From NCBI GenBank assembly GCA_019279435.1, contig JAAALK010000082.1:14524594-14588593 (forward strand): a stretch of DNA of 64,000 bases, given 5' to 3'. Under the pieces are notes generated by a model. That model saw only the letters and a list, made by a program, of their open reading frames with translations, was not told the origin of the DNA and searched no databases. Below are positions 1 to 13,024 of this stretch, piece after piece. This stretch comes from Zizania palustris. Its lineage: Eukaryota; Streptophyta; Magnoliopsida; Poales; Poaceae. The translations under genes were made by a program, and so were the position numbers. Numbering within the stretch: position 1 is the stretch's first letter; the number at the start of each line of letters is the position of its first letter.

Positions 1-3000
1 TACCCAACTGGGGTGCAATGGGCCCACGTCAGTCTGGGTCGCCATCCGCCAACCATCCTACCTTGGCGGAGATGATGGCGAATCAGAACTAGCTGATCAC
101 CGCCCTCCTCACTCAGATGCAGCACCAACAAGCTCAGTTGGACCGACTGCAGAACGGGGAACCTGCCCCTCGCGCACCAGCACACCCACCCGCTCCACAA
201 CTCTCGGAGTTCCTGCGCGTGCGCCCGCCCATCTTCTCAAGCACCACCAACCCAATGGAGGCCGGAGATTGGCTCCGCACCATTGGAAAGAAGCTTGACC
301 TCCTCCCCTGCACCGACCGGGAGCGAGTGGCCTTCGCCACTCATCAGCTCTAGGGTCCCGCCGCTGAATGGTGGGATAACTACCGTGAGTCCCAGCCGGA
401 GGACCACGTGGTGACCTGGGCGGAGTTCACCATCGCCTTCCGTGCCGCCCACGTCCCCGCCGGTGTCATCGCGGTAAAGCAGCAGGAGTTCTGTGACCTG
501 CAGCAAGGCAGTCGGACTGTCATGGAGTACCTCCATGAGTTCAACCGCCTCGCCCGCTACGCACCGGAAGAAGTGCACACCGACGCCCTCCGCCAAGCCA
601 AGTTCCTCCGAGGACTCAAGGATGAGTTGTCCATCCAGCTCGTCGCCACCGACTACGCCGACTTCCAACGGCTAGTCAATAAAACGCTCATTCAAGAGAC
701 TGAGCAAAACAGGTTGGACCACAAGAAGAGGAAGATGATCGCCTTCAAGCATCAGCAGGCGAACTTTCAGAGGCCCCGCTTTGTCCCTCTGCCACGAGCG
801 CCTGCCTACCATCCTCGGCCCGCCTACAGGCCACCTCACGCCGCCGGTGGATCCAACGTCGGGCATCCTCGCCCAGCTCCACCCGCTCCGGCCGCTCAGC
901 CGATGTCAGCCACCAAGGCCCCGATCTTGAAGGATCGCCAAGGGAGGCCGGTCGTCTGCTTCAACTGCCGCAAGGAAGGGCACTATTCGCACCAGTGTCC
1001 TCACCCCAAGCAGCCCCAAGGCACGACACCCAACCAGGCGGTACATGCCCGCGTCAACCACATCAATGCGGAGGAAGCTCAAGAGGCTCCTGAATTCGTG
1101 CTCGGTACGTTCACTGTGAATTCCGTACCAGCCGTAATATTATTTGACTCTGGAGCAACACACTCCTTCATCTCAGAAGATTTTGCGAAAATCAACGAAT
1201 TGGACGTACTCCCTCTATCTGTCCCCATGGTGATTGCCACTCCAGGCAATAGAACCTTGGCCCGCTTATACAGCCCTAAGGTTCAGATAGAGATCCAAGG
1301 AGTATTATTCCGGGCCGAGCCAGTCCTCATAAAATGCACTGGACTCGACCTCATCCTAGGGATGGATTGGTTGAGGAAGCACAAGGGAGTGATCGACTGT
1401 GCCAACAAGTCCGTCACAGTGACCAACCCTGAAGGCGCAGCCGTCACCTTTCGGATGACCAGTCGCAAACCACTCAAAGCGTCCCTCCACTCGCTAGCCC
1501 TTGAAGAAGTACCCATAGTCAAGGAGTTTATGGATGTCTTCCCAGAGGACCTACCAGGAATGCCTCCCAAGCGGGACATCGAATTCAGAATCGAACTTGT
1601 CCCCGGGACCACTCCAATCTCCAAGCGTCCATACCGGATGGCCGCTAATGAACTAGCCGAAGTCAAGAGCAACATCAAAGACCTAGAGCAGAAAGGGTAC
1701 ATTCGATCGAGTACCTCACCCTGGGGTGCACCGGTCATCTTCGCTATGAAGAAAGACAAGACCAAGAGGATGTGCGTGGACTATAGAGCCCTGAACGACG
1801 TAACCATCAAGAACAAGTACCCATTGCCATGGATCGACGACTTGTTCGATCAGCTTAAGGGATCCTCGGTGTTTTCCAAGATTGACCTCAGGTCAGTTTA
1901 TCACCAATTGAGGATTAGAGAAGAGGACATACCCAAGACTGCCTTCACCTCCCGCTATGGACTCTACGAGTATACAGTGATGTCGTTCGGACTCATGAAT
2001 GCCCCGGCCTTTTTCATGAACATGATGAACAATGTATTCATGGAGTTCTTGGATAAGTTCATCGTGGTATTCATCGACGATATCCTCGTTTACTCCAAGA
2101 CCAAAGAAGAACATGAAACTCACCTCCGTCTGACCCTCGGGAAGCTAAGGGAGCAGCAATTGTATGCAAAATACAGCAAATGCGAATTTTGGTCGTCTGA
2201 GGTGAAGTTCCTCGGCCATGTCATATCTGCCGGAGGAATAGTAGTGGACCCAACCACCGTTGAAGCAGTCACCAACTGGCTGCAGCCCACGACCGTGACC
2301 GAGATCCGGAGTTTTCTCGGATTGGCCGGATACTACCGCCGGTTCATCGAGAATTTTTCGAAGATCGCCAAGCCTATGACCAGACTGTTGCAGAAAGAAA
2401 TAAAGTTTGAATGGACCCCCGACTACGAAGAAAGCTTCCAAACTCTCAAGAAGAAGCTCGTGTCAGCTCCTATTCTGACCTTGCCAGACATCCGGAAGGA
2501 CTTCCACGTCTATTGTGATGCCTCTCGTCAAGGATTGGGATGCGTGTAAATGCAAGAAGGGAAGGTGATATCCTACGCCTCCCGACAACTAAGGCCGCAT
2601 GAGCTGAACTACCCGACCCACGACCTGGAATTAGCAGCCGTGGTTCATGCCTTGAAGATATGGAGACATTACCTTGTGGGGAATCGGTGTGAGGTCTTCA
2701 CCGACCACAAGAGCCTCAAGTACATATTCACCCAACCAGATCTAAATCTCAGGCAAAGGAGATGGTTGGAACAGATCAAGGATTATGACTTGGGCATCCA
2801 TTATCATCCAGCAAGGCCAATGTGGTGGCAGATGCCCTTAGTCGAAAAGGGTACTGCAACGCCATCATGATTTAGGACCAAGCTCCTTCACTTTACAAGG
2901 AGATGGAAAGGCTAAATCTAGGGATCACCACCCGAGCGTACCTCGCTGCCTTGGAGTCTCGGCCTGTCTTGATAGACCAGATCTGAGAAAAGCAGAAGGA

Positions 3001-4396
3001 AGACCCGGACATCTTGGAGATCCAACAGAATATACGGAAGGGTAAAGCCCCCGGATTTTCTGAGGACGAGCATGGTACCATCTGGTTCGGAAACCAGATA
3101 TGCGTACCCGACCAGCCTGAGTTGAAGGCTCTCATCCTTCAAGAAGCCCACGATACTCTATACTCCATTCACCCCGGGAGTACCAAGATGTACCAAGATC
3201 TGAAGGAAAAATATTGGTGGGTCAGCATGAAGAGAGAAATAGCTGAGTATGTGGCCAAGTGCGACACATGCTGGCGAGTCAAGGCAGAGCATCAAAGACC
3301 TGCCGGACTTCTGCAACCTCTCAAGGTCCCTGAATGGAAGTGGGAAGAGATAGGAATGGACTTCATCACAGGACTGCCCAGGACCCAAGCTGGTCACGAT
3401 TCTATCTGGGTGATCGTCGACCGACTCACCAAGGTGGCTCACTTCATCCCGGTCAGGACAACTTACACTGTCGCCAAACTGGCCGAGTTGTATATGACCC
3501 GGATCGTGTGCCTTCACGGAGTTCCTAAGAAGATTGTATCTGACCGTGGGAGTCAGTTTACCTCCAAGTTTTGGAAGAACCTTCAAGAGGAACTCGGCAC
3601 CCGACTGAACTTTAGCACCGCCTATCATCCATAGACCGACGGTCAAACCGAAAGGGTCAACCAGATATTGGAAGATATGCTTAGAGCTTGTGATCTAGAC
3701 TTTGGCGGAATGTGGGACAAGAACTTACCCTATGCAGAGTTTTCCTACAACAACAGCTATCAGGCCAGCCTGCAAATGTCCCCGTTTGAGGCACTCTACG
3801 GACGTAAGTGCAGAACGCCAATGCTCTGGGATCAAACCGGAGAATCGCAACTGTTTGGGACAGATATATTGAGAGAAGCTGAAGAGAAGGTCAAGATCAT
3901 AAGGGACCGGTTAAAGACAGCCCAATCCCGACAGAAGAGCTACGCCGATAACCGTCGAAGAGACCTAACCTTTGAGGAGGGCGATTATGTCTATCTCCGA
4001 GTCACTCCCCTCCGAGGCACTCAAAGGTTCAACATGAAAGGCAAGCTAGCACCCCGCTACGTCGGACCTTTTCAGATCCTCCGATGGCAAGGAGAAGTGG
4101 CATATCAACTTGAACTGCCTCCATCATTGGCAGGAGTTCACGATGTGTTCCATGTCTCTCAGCTGAAGAAGTGCCTCCGTGTACCCACCGAGCAAGCCGA
4201 CCTTCAGCAGCTCAACATCCAAGAAGACTTGACTTACATCGAGAAACCCATCAAGATCTTGGAAACCAAAGAAAGAGTAACCAGGAGTCGTGTAGTTCGC
4301 TTCTGTGAGGTTCAGTGGGACAACCACCCCACCGAAGAAGCTACTTGGGAAAAGGAAGACGAACTGAAAGCCCAATACCCCGAGTTATTCGAGTAA
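1..4396 (+). pseudogene. Tekay-1 gag-pol polyprotein, decayed
   Basis: Structural and enzymatic polyprotein of the retrotransposon. Visible in order: gag core from about position 200; CCHC zinc knuckle CFNCRKEGHYSHQC (about 957-1000); aspartic protease LFDSGATHSFI (about 1142-1175); reverse transcriptase with FIDDILVY (about 2075-2098); RNase H (to about 2850); integrase with zinc-binding and DDE core (about 3150-3700); chromodomain-like C-terminus ending at 4396. Against the sister copy at 45131-49606 it has stops at 90-92 (CAG to TAG), 351-353, 2547-2549, in the 2871 region, near 2986 and at 3632-3634 (CAG to TAG), plus a frameshift near 2810 in RNase H. It cannot make the full polyprotein. 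The gag start lies outside or at the very edge of the window. Confidence 0.9.
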
Positions 4397-4426
4397 CGTT
4401 CCAATCTCGAGGACGAGATTCTTTGT

Positions 4427-4438
4427 AAGGGGGATAGG
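4427..4438 (+). promoter_or_regulatory. Polypurine tract of Tekay-1
   Basis: Purine run aagggggatagg two bases before the LTR start TGTAACACCCC. It is the expected plus-strand primer site for reverse transcription, and the same run precedes the LTR of the second Tekay copy at 49649. Confidence 0.8.
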
Positions 4439-4440
4439 TT

Positions 4441-7400
4441 TGTAACACCCCAAATTTTCAAAGAAATAAAAATATTATTTAATTCAATTTCTTGAATTTA
4501 TTAATTTGGGAAATACCTTTAAATACCCTCTCTACCATTTTTGAACTACAACATAGAGTTAATGACCAAACCAGGAGCTGAAAATTTTTGTATAAACTCC
4601 CAAGGCCATGATATATTTTTGAGAATTTTTATAAATTTTTATCAACCTTGGAAGTAGCCCTAAGATTTTAATCTATTTTCTGGAATTATTTTTTTCGAAA
4701 ATGTTTTAAAACAGTATTGGGCCTCCCTCCTCCCTTCTCTCTCTTCCGGTTGGCCCAGCCCGTCACCCTCGCCCGCCTCAGGCTGACAGCCCGACCCCAC
4801 CTATCGGCACCAATCGCCTCCCCTCACGCGCGCGCCCGACACCACGGTCCCACTCGTCAGTCGCCACCCTCACTCGCTCGCGCTCGCTGGTCAGTTGCCC
4901 CCACCTGTCGGATTCGTCTTCCCCGCGAGATCCGCCCCCAAATCCCCCCCCCTCGCCGGCTGACGCAATAACGCACCTAGGATCCCCTGCCCTCGACCCC
5001 CTCCCCTCAAATTGAGCCCGCCATTACCACCCCCGGTCCACGGCGACCGTTTCCCCCCATTTAAACCCGACCGATTCGCGTCCAGGTTCGATGAATCGAA
5101 CTCAACCCGAGCTCGTCGGTGTTTAAACGCATTTTATTCCTGGCCACCGTAGATTACGCCCTCTCTTCCACCGCCGATGGCCCTATTTAAACCCCCTGGT
5201 CGTCCGTGTTGCACCCCTACGCTCACATACTGCGAGAACAAACAGAGCTCTTGCATTCCGCGTTTTAGCGCACCACCGCCGCCCGTCCTCCAGCCGCCGC
5301 TCGCCGTCACCAGAGTCCCCCTCCGCCCTCGCCGACCGCACCGCTGAGACTGCACGGACCTCACCGACCCCGGCCACCACTCCGTCGTCGACGAAACCCG
5401 CCGGATCGCCGTTGCCGCCAAGGACCCGAACACCTTCGCCGCCCCCGCTCGTCGCCAGCCTCGCTCCGTCGACCAATCGTCACCGCAAGGGTACCTTCGT
5501 GATCCCCGTAGTGCCCTCTTTCCATTTTAGGCCTTAAGCACGACCGTCGTCGCTTGCCGTGGCCTCTGGCCCGCTCGCCGTCGCCGGAGAAGACGACTGG
5601 CACGGGTCGAGTACCCGTGCCATGTCAGATTTGATCTGGGCCATGCGATCTGGATCTAACGGTACCGATTAAATCTCATGTGCGGTTTAATCTGCGCCGT
5701 CGGATCTGAGCGAAGGGGTATGTTTTAATCTCGCGCGTCCGTTAGTTTTAAAAACCCACGTTTAATCTGGAGCGTCCATCGCGTACCGGTTCGATGTTTT
5801 AATCCTGGCCGTCCACGTCACTTTAACTCTCCCGCCTCACCCTCGCGCGTTGGATCTGGATCCAACGGTCCAAATCGATCCGGCACACGCGCACAGTGCG
5901 CGGGTTCACCGTGGGCCTGGCTCACTATGGACCCGAGGCGTTTAAAATTTAGAAATAAATTCCAGAAATGCTTTTAAACTTCAAAAATTCGTATCTGGCG
6001 CATTTGAACTCTAAAAATTGCCATTCCAATTTCAGAAAATTCATAATATTATTCTCTACCCATTAGTTCAATAAAAACAATATGTTACTTTGGACTTTTT
6101 CATGTTTATTTAAATAGGTATTCAAATACCCTTAGGGTAAAAATGTAAATTCAATTATTTAAATTTCAGTAAAATTCATATTTATTTTCTTTCTGTTCAT
6201 ATATTGAATACCACTACATTGCCCATGAACCTTTCATTTTAAATTGATTAGAATGTTTAAAATGAGATTACTCACATTTAAAACCCTTTCTCAAAGAACA
6301 ACACTTCATTTTAATTCCTTTTAAAATTATTTATAAAATGAATTTCAGAACCTTAACAACTCTGTTTTTCTTTACATTAAACCACCTTAAACCCATATGC
6401 TTGTTGTGTGATTTTATATTGTTTAGATTGGATGTTGTATTTATTTTATTTTACTTTTTATATTGGGAAGACTACGACGCCGTCGAGGAGCCGGAATATT
6501 TCCCGGAAGTTCCTCCCTCCCCATTCGCTGAACAAGGCAAGTCACCAAACATCATTCTTGAACATGTTGAACCTATGTTTTATTAAATTATCGCTAAAAC
6601 ACATAGGTTATACATGCATTAGTCAAATGAAACCCCTACGATATATTTATTTAGGATCCCCTGACCTTGATGTGCAACCCAAGCCATGCTATCTCGCCTA
6701 AACTCCTTGTCACCATATGATTAGTGTTATTAGCTAGTGTCCAATGTATTGACACGATCGCTATAGGATAAAAATGAGTCGTAGCAAGATGGTTCTACTA
6801 TATGATCCCCGTTACTTCTTATCCTTGGAATTCTGTTGGTGATGAGTTATGATTGTGAGTGTATGCATGGTGGGTTCCGAGTGCAAGCTAGGGCATTGGT
6901 CGGTAGCACCCGGGACACTATAAGGACCGGTCTGAGGGATCCGTTGCAATACACTTCCGTACTAACCAAAAGTCTAGTGGGTAAGTCCTAACTAAGGTAT
7001 GGAGTGTTCCAAACCGAGGCCACCATTTGGACATGGGTCAAGCAGCACCTGCGGGTGGCTTGTACCAACGTGGCGCAAAAGGGGTGCGACGTTAGCCGGG
7101 ATGCGGCCCGGCGCGCCGGCAAAACCTAGAGCGGGTGGTTATCGCTTGGAGCATTTCATGCTGAGGTTTTGGCACGAGTTCCCGTGGTATGGGTCATCTC
7201 GTTTGGGATGAGTGCGTGCCTTGTGGGTACAGTAGTACATCTGTGATCAGAGTCTTAAATCTTTTCGAAAAACTGAGCCCACGGTCAAGGGCGGGTTACG
7301 TGACATCCCACAGTTAGATTACTTTGAATATGTATGTGCATGTTGGTTGACATGTAAGGACTGTTGTGCGAGGAGGTAAAACGTACTCCTCGAGTTAGAT

Positions 7401-7575
7401 GAGGTTCGTCATGCTTTTGTTTCTTTACTTAAATTTTTATCCTGATGTAATAAATATGGTCTGCGTACCATGAATATTTCCGTACGTACGATTGTCGCAT
7501 GATGAACCTCTTGTTATTATTGTTTTTCTTATGGAATTCAATAATGTTCCGATTTCGATAAATCGGGGCGCTACA
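4441..7575 (+). repeat. 3' LTR of Tekay-1
   Basis: 3135-bp LTR starting TGTAACACCCC and ending GGGGCGCTACA. It is co-linear with the 3311-bp LTR at 49649-52959, sharing the GC-rich first third, the gaagactac/gaagattac segment, the 'ggcacgagttcccgtg' block and the end 'aatcggggcg'. The short ORFs inside it have no similarity to proteins and are read as chance. Confidence 0.88.
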
Positions 7576-9023
7576 GAATCGCACTTTGAAGCCCTCATCA
7601 AGCAATTGAGATACATAAAGCAAATTGTATCCCAAATTTTCAACCAAAGCAACATCTTTGAGAGTGAAATTTGAGTTGATTCTTACCACACCTTTACCTT
7701 TCACTCTACTCCTTCTATTGTTGCCGAAGGTGATATGTTCCTTTTGCTTGGTTGTGGTGAGGCTGGAGAACCATGCTGCATCTCCGGTCATGTGGCGCGA
7801 ACAATCGGAGTCCATGATCCACGTGCCCTCTAAGCCTCAGTCTGGTGCCTCAGATGAGTCAAGCTCATTGTCGCTGTGATCGCTGTCGGCCATGAAGCAA
7901 AGGCCGGTGAAATCTCGTCCCTTTCTTGTCCTTCTCCTCATTCCTTGGGGACTCCTCCTCCTCATCAGAGCTCGACTCCTCAGTTGAGGAAGTGTCGATG
8001 TCGCTGAGAGCAGCAACAAAATCTCTGGAAGTGGCTTTGGTTACCCTCTTAGCCACCTTGTCACGCTTGCCCTTCACAAAGGGTTTCCTCTCCTTTTTTG
8101 GTATTTGGGGCGCTCACTCTCATCTCTCTTCTTGAGTTTAGGATAGTTGGCCTTGATGTGAGAAGTGTCACCACACTCAAAACAGCCACTAAAACTACTC
8201 CTCTGATCTCGTCTCTCATGGTGAAAACGGGTGAACCTTCTGTCAATGATAGCAAGCTCTTCATCATCCAGAGTGTCCACCTGCTTCTTAGTGATGGAGA
8301 CCAGGGAGGACAAGGCAAAACCACCTGCTATAACACAAGTGCTAGATGAGCTTGGTTCTACAGTGTTGCCACGGCTAGTGCTAGAAACTAGTGCCAATGA
8401 TTGTGGCAAGGAGTTCCTATGCACTGCAACAGATGCCTTGGCAATCTCTGTGGACTTCAGCTTGCTGAAGACCTCATCACAAGTCAATGTGTCATAACCT
8501 GCGGACTCCTCAATGCTAGATATCTTCACTTCCCATATGCTACGATCAAGAGTATAGAGAAGCTTAATAGCCCTATCATAATCATTGTAAGCAAGTGTCT
8601 CGTTGGACCACAAGTTACTTACTATCGCATCAAAGCGAGAAAACATGGCATCTATAGATTCACCAGGCGCCTGCACAAATAGCTGATACTGTTGATTGTA
8701 CGTGCTTTGGCGCCTAGCCTTAATCTGTGTAGAGCCCTCATGAAAATAGTGAGTGTAGTCTAGATCTCCCTAGCTATCCTAAGGTGCTGCACCCTATCAA
8801 ACTCACTCTGACTCAAACCAATGAACAATATATTTCTAGCCTTGGAGTTAGCATTATACTGGTCCTTTTCTATTTGAGAGGTGCAAGTTTCAGGGATGGA
8901 GTATTGTGAGTCCACAGTCTCCCAAATTGCATTTCCTTGGCTTAGCAAGTAAGCCTCCATGTGCACCTTCCAGTATGTAAAATCAGTCCCATCGAACAGA
9001 GGTATTTTACTAACTCTGTCTAT
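7576..9023 (-). pseudogene. Sirevirus gag plus start of pol, decayed
   Basis: Reading leftward from 9023: gag N-terminus (its ATG is now ATA at 9021-9023), gag core with LWSNETLAYNDYDRAIKLLY, zinc knuckle CFECGDTSHIKAN (the last Cys replaced by Tyr), Lys/Glu/Ser-rich segment ending in DSSE, then directly the protease motif MDSDCSRHMTGD (Gly of DSG replaced by Asp) and the region before the integrase. Where the intact copy has about 430 extra codons between DSSE and the protease, this copy joins the two in one frame, with a TGA just after the junction. Start lost, catalytic residue changed and 3' part missing: not functional. Confidence 0.85.
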
Positions 9024-9073
9024 ATCACCAACAGATCACAAAACCGGTTAAGGTCAACTGGTGATCTTAACCC

Positions 9074-9085
9074 GCTCTGATACCA
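9074..9085 (-). promoter_or_regulatory. Primer-binding site (initiator Met-tRNA) of Sirevirus copy 3
   Basis: Minus-strand TGGTATCAGAGC, complementary to the 3' end of plant initiator methionine tRNA, two bases from the LTR end at 9088. Confidence 0.8.
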
Positions 9086-9087
9086 AT

Positions 9088-9332
9088 TGTTGGACCAGAA
9101 ATGGTGACCAGAGGAGGGGGTGAATGGGAGCTTTTAAAATTTCAGACTAAAAATAGCCTTCTATTTTAATTCTGTCTTCTGCGGAATAGGCTCCGAACAC
9201 GCCCTTCGATGTTCTGGTTCGAAGGTATTTCACAGCTCTGAAACCAGGCTTCGCAAGGAGCAAAAGTTCGAAGTCAATAAGACTTCGCTCCACCCACAAG
9301 ACCAAAAACTCAACTCTGCTAAGTCAGTGCAG
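9088..9332 (-). repeat. Partial 5' LTR of Sirevirus copy 3
   Basis: Starts (plus strand) TGTTGGACCAGAAATGG and matches the first about 245 bp of the solo LTR at 10136, including the 'gggggtgaatgggagc' block. Similarity ends at 'gtcagtgcag'. Confidence 0.8.
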
Positions 9333-9387
9333 CTCTCTCATCTCCATAATGGAGCACCACCTAGAAGGAGCTTCGTACTAGTTATCT

Positions 9388-12024
9388 ATGGTTGGTTGTC
9401 TCAAGATTGTTAACTCAGTACTTTCATCAATTCCAACTTACATGATGTGCACCTTTAGACTGCTAGCAAAAGTGATCAATTGCTTGGATCAAATCTTTCG
9501 GCACTGCCTCTGGCGCAAGTTCTCCTCTAGTGCTAAGTACGCATCATTAGTGAAGTGGTCTACAATTTGCAAGCCCAAAGCCAATGTAGGTCTAGGCGTT
9601 CTCAATCTTCGGTGTCAGAACACGGCTCTCCTTCTCAAGCATCTTGTCAAGTTCTACAATAACGACAATGCGCCTTGGGTTAATTTGGTATGGAGACACT
9701 ATCAAGTCAAGAACAACGCCCCACACGTGTCACCCCCCAGAGGTTCTTACTGGTGGAGAGACGTCCTCCAACTTTCTACAACCTTCTGCGGCATTGCTAA
9801 GCTTGAAGCAGGCCTTGGCGCGTCTATTTCCTTTTGGTCTGATCTCTGGGTGGATAGACCACTTGATCTCTGGGTGGATAGGCCTCCCTCTCCAAAGCTA
9901 ACATCCTTCACCACTTCCAGCCCCTGCTCCCACTGGCGGACCGAGCTGATTGTGTGGTGCTCAACTTATTTACCACCAGAGCCCGGGTGAAAGCTGCTGA
10001 TTCCTAGAGCTTCATCTGGAACGACCATGAGTACTCCCCCAAGCGCTTCTACCACCATCAATTCTGGTAGGACCTCTCAACCACCACCTTTCAGCAGCTC
10101 TGGAAGTCAAAATGATCCAATAAGCTGAGGGTTTTTGTTGGACCGGAAATGGCGACCAGAGGGGGGTGAATGGGAGCTTTTAAAATTTCAGACTAAAAAT
10201 AGCCCTCTGTTTTAATTCTGTCATCTGTGGAACAGGCTACGAACACGCCCTTAGAAGTTCTGGTTCGGAGGTATTTCACAGCTCCGAAACCAGGCTTCAC
10301 AAGGAGTAAAAGTTCGAAGTCAATAAGACTTCGCTCCACCCACAACACCAAAAACTCAACTTTGCTAAGTCAGTGCAGGCTCCACACACAGGGTGGCTTC
10401 GAGCAGACTTCGCACTTCAGCCTTCGCAGGAGAAGGTTTCCCTCTGCAGACTTCGACCAGATACTCTGCGCTAGCAACTAGTACTAGGCTTCGTATTTCA
10501 AAGGTCTAAACTCACATAGAGCACACTGCGCTAAGGACTTTGGCAAGGAAAGAAACAAGCTTCGAGTTAAGCCAAGACCAGTGCTTCGCTATTAATCAGA
10601 GAGGACTGGCCTCCAGTTTACACAGACTAAACAAACACTAAAAAACACACTTCACACGCACTGATCACTCACACACTTCTCCAAAAACACTCTAGTGCAA
10701 TAAACTCAACATAGGAAGAAATGAGGCACAAAGAGATCAAGACATGCAGTGCAAAGTAAGCATATAAGTTCAAACAGTAAATGAAAACAAAATCAAAGTT
10801 TCATTGCTTGAACAGGAAACACAAAATGAACTCACAGACTGAATACAATTGTGTGGCGGCTAGCTCAAGAGTTCTAAAAATGGCTGCTCAAAGTGTTACT
10901 GTTGTCTAGCTAGCCTCCACTATTTATAGACACTATTCAGCCCTGTGAATAGACTACTTTACCCCTAGGGTTTACACTGATTTTGTCTCATTGGAACAGG
11001 GGGTACAGTTGGTAGTCTACTTTATTTGGAGGCTTTTTTGTCAGCTTCGCAGAGGAGACAACACCAGCTTTTGCAGAGCATACACGGTTAGCCTTTGCAG
11101 TTTTGAATTGTTCTGAAGCCCCCCTTCACACGTGAGGGGTGCGGTAGCTTCGGTGAGAAGCCTTGAGCCTGACGGCCTTCACTTCACCGAAGTCAGCCTT
11201 CGACACAGTGACGATTTGAGCCAAAGACGTCAAAGCCCTTGAGCCTTAGCGCCATCACCTTCGAAGTGGACCACCACGGCTTCGTAGCTCTTCCCAGCTT
11301 GAACTCTGTCAGTCCATGTACCGAAGCCATGCATGGCCGAAGTACCTCAAGTCAACCACACTCCGAAGACCCACCTTCGGAGTACCACCATTCGAAGTCC
11401 CTTCTTCGTCCAAGGCCTCCGCATGAAGCCTTCCATGAGCACTTTGTCGTAGTGTCTCTCCCCGAGCACACTCCTCGACGAACCTCACTCGGACCATGAC
11501 ATCAATGCACCTTGGTAAACAACCTTCGGTACACACTCCGGTGTACCGCCCAAAGTACCGAACTCTTTGGTAATCCGGTAGTCACACTCTGCTGCAACAG
11601 CCGCAGCAATCAGACACCCTGAACCCTTCGGTGAAACAACCTCCGAACCCTTTCGAAGGTACCCCTTCGAAACCAGAGGATAAAATCTATCAATCACTCA
11701 TCACAGACTCCGAAACCAACCCTTGGTTTCTCAGTTTTCTTCTGGCTGCTTTTGAAGAACAGATTAAACAACAGAAACATCCTCAGAAGACGAAAGGTGG
11801 ACATCTCCCCTGCTAGCTTCAACTATGCCCTCTATGAAGACAATTTAGAAGAAATAGTTGCCCATCTTTTTTTGGACTGTGACTTTAGCAGAGCCTGTTG
11901 GGGGTTGTTGGGCATTCTTGGTAGTCAGGCAGCCAGATTCTCGACCTTCCCCCTCACTGACAGATCGCTTGCCAGGAAGCCTCTATTTCTGGGGGTGGTG
12001 ATCATCGATTGCTGGGCGCTCTAG
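9388..12024 (+). pseudogene. LINE ORF2 C-terminal region (RT end and zinc-binding domain)
   Basis: The stretch beginning KIVNSVLSSIPTYMM, followed by LWRKFSS and VGLGVLNLRCQNTALLLKHL, is the region after the RT catalytic core in plant L1-type ORF2. SFWSDLWVDRP appears twice through a short tandem duplication (about 9838-9884). After the solo LTR, from 11739, the frame resumes with LLLKNRLNNRNILRRR and the zf-RVT signature EIVAHLFLDCDFSRACW. It ends at 12024. Several stops and a frameshift near 9990-10130 break it, and no endonuclease or RT catalytic motif is present. Confidence 0.72.
10136..11733 (-). repeat. Sirevirus solo LTR in the LINE
   Basis: 1598-bp LTR in minus orientation. Its plus-strand ends TGTTGGACCGG and GGTTTCTCA match the ends of the Sirevirus LTRs at 20028 and 28869. 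Target-site duplication gtttt at 10131-10135 and 11734-11738. No internal region remains, so it formed by LTR-LTR recombination of a full insertion. Confidence 0.9.
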
Positions 12025-12285
12025 TTGGCGCACAATAGGCTTATTTTTTATGGATCCCTGCCTTTGATCCCTGTCTGGCATAGTTCATGTTTCAAATCAA
12101 TCTCACTGTTCACCCACTTTTTTTAAAGCCCACCTCCCCTCTTTGTTGGGCCGTTTTTAATCTTGTTTTTATTTCCCCCTCCTTCCCGACCTCTTCTGAG
12201 CCCGATTTGTAGACCAATTTCCTTTATTTTTTAATATACTTAAAGCCCTCATGGGATCCTCTCATGTGGCTTTTCATCAAAAAAA

Positions 12286-13024
12286 TTGCTAAAGGAAAGA
12301 AATGTTGCACTGTAGGAGGCTCATATGTGGCACACCGAATTAGGGAAAGCTAGAGAGTAGGCAGTGATACAAGAACAGTTATTACAAGAGCAGATGAGAA
12401 GGTAACGATGTCTGAAGCAAACGTTGTAGCTCGGATGAAGGAAACTTCTGAAAAGTTGTGTGCTATTGAGAAAGAAAAAGAGGAGCTTCTACCCCTTGTC
12501 AGCATTTTCCAATCACAAGTCTAGAGTTTTGTCATGTTTCATGTATTTTCCATGAGTAGAGTTAAAAGAGATATGCATAGAGAGTATGGATGCATATGTT
12601 TGTCATAGAGAGAATGACATTGGCAAAAGGTAATCATGAGTATAGTTTTCAAAGTGTCAAAATATTTGCAGGCCCAAGATTATAGGAACTGAATCTTTGG
12701 CTTAAAGAACACCAATACAAAACTGTGTCGGATGAAACCTGTTCCGACGTCACCACAAGAAAACGTAGATATGTTGGACAAGGCAACACCCAATGCAGGC
12801 GTGAATGGCCGAAGATGAAGAAATTAGAAAATGAGAGAAAATTATGAAGCTAGAACTCTGGGCAAAGTTATAAAAAGCACTATAAAATGAAGGGTTTCAG
12901 TTGGCAATCAAAGTAAAAGGACTGTGCAGATAGATGTTTGAGAAGATGTGGCGGCAGAGATAATGACGGTTGTTAATTTTGAAGCATCAACAGCCACGTA
13001 ATGCTCCGAAACTAGGGGGGCATG
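12286..13024 (+). other. Probable 3' internal end of a Tat-type gypsy element
   Basis: About 740 bp with no intact ORF. 12295-12525 reads as a broken coding-like stretch (MSEANVVARMKETSEKL) that I do not recognise. The last bases, 'aaactaggggggcatg', look like the polypurine tract that precedes a Tat-type 3' LTR, which follows at once. Confidence 0.4.

Larger units (their letters stand above)
1..7575 (+). mobile_element. Tekay-type Ty3/gypsy chromovirus, copy 1 (5' end outside window)
   Basis: The 3' part of a long LTR retrotransposon: gag-pol remains (1-4396), a polypurine tract (about 4427-4438) and a complete 3' LTR (4441-7575). Domain order gag, protease, RT, RNase H, integrase, chromodomain-like tail places it in Ty3/gypsy; the over-3-kb LTR and tail sequence fit the Tekay branch of chromoviruses. 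The right end abuts a minus-strand Sirevirus pol fragment cut in mid-gene at 7576, so this element inserted into that one. The first flanking bases are gaatc; the matching target-site copy would lie left of the window. Confidence 0.88.
7576..9332 (-). mobile_element. Sirevirus (Ty1/copia) fragment, copy 3
   Basis: Minus-strand 5' part of a Sirevirus closely related to the intact copy at 20028-30844: partial 5' LTR (9088-9332), primer-binding site, gag and the first part of pol. It is cut on the left by Tekay-1 within the pre-integrase region. On the right the LTR similarity stops near 9332, where unassigned sequence and then a LINE follow. Relative to the intact copy it lacks about 1.28 kb of gag. 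Confidence 0.85.
9333..12285 (+). mobile_element. LINE (non-LTR retrotransposon) 3' part, split by a solo LTR
   Basis: 5'-truncated LINE. Both halves of an ORF2 C-terminus flank the solo LTR at 10136-11733. A short untranslated tail ends in a run of seven A at 12279-12285, typical of target-primed insertion. The left limit is uncertain: coding similarity is clear only from about 9385, and 9333-9385 is not assigned. Confidence 0.75.
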
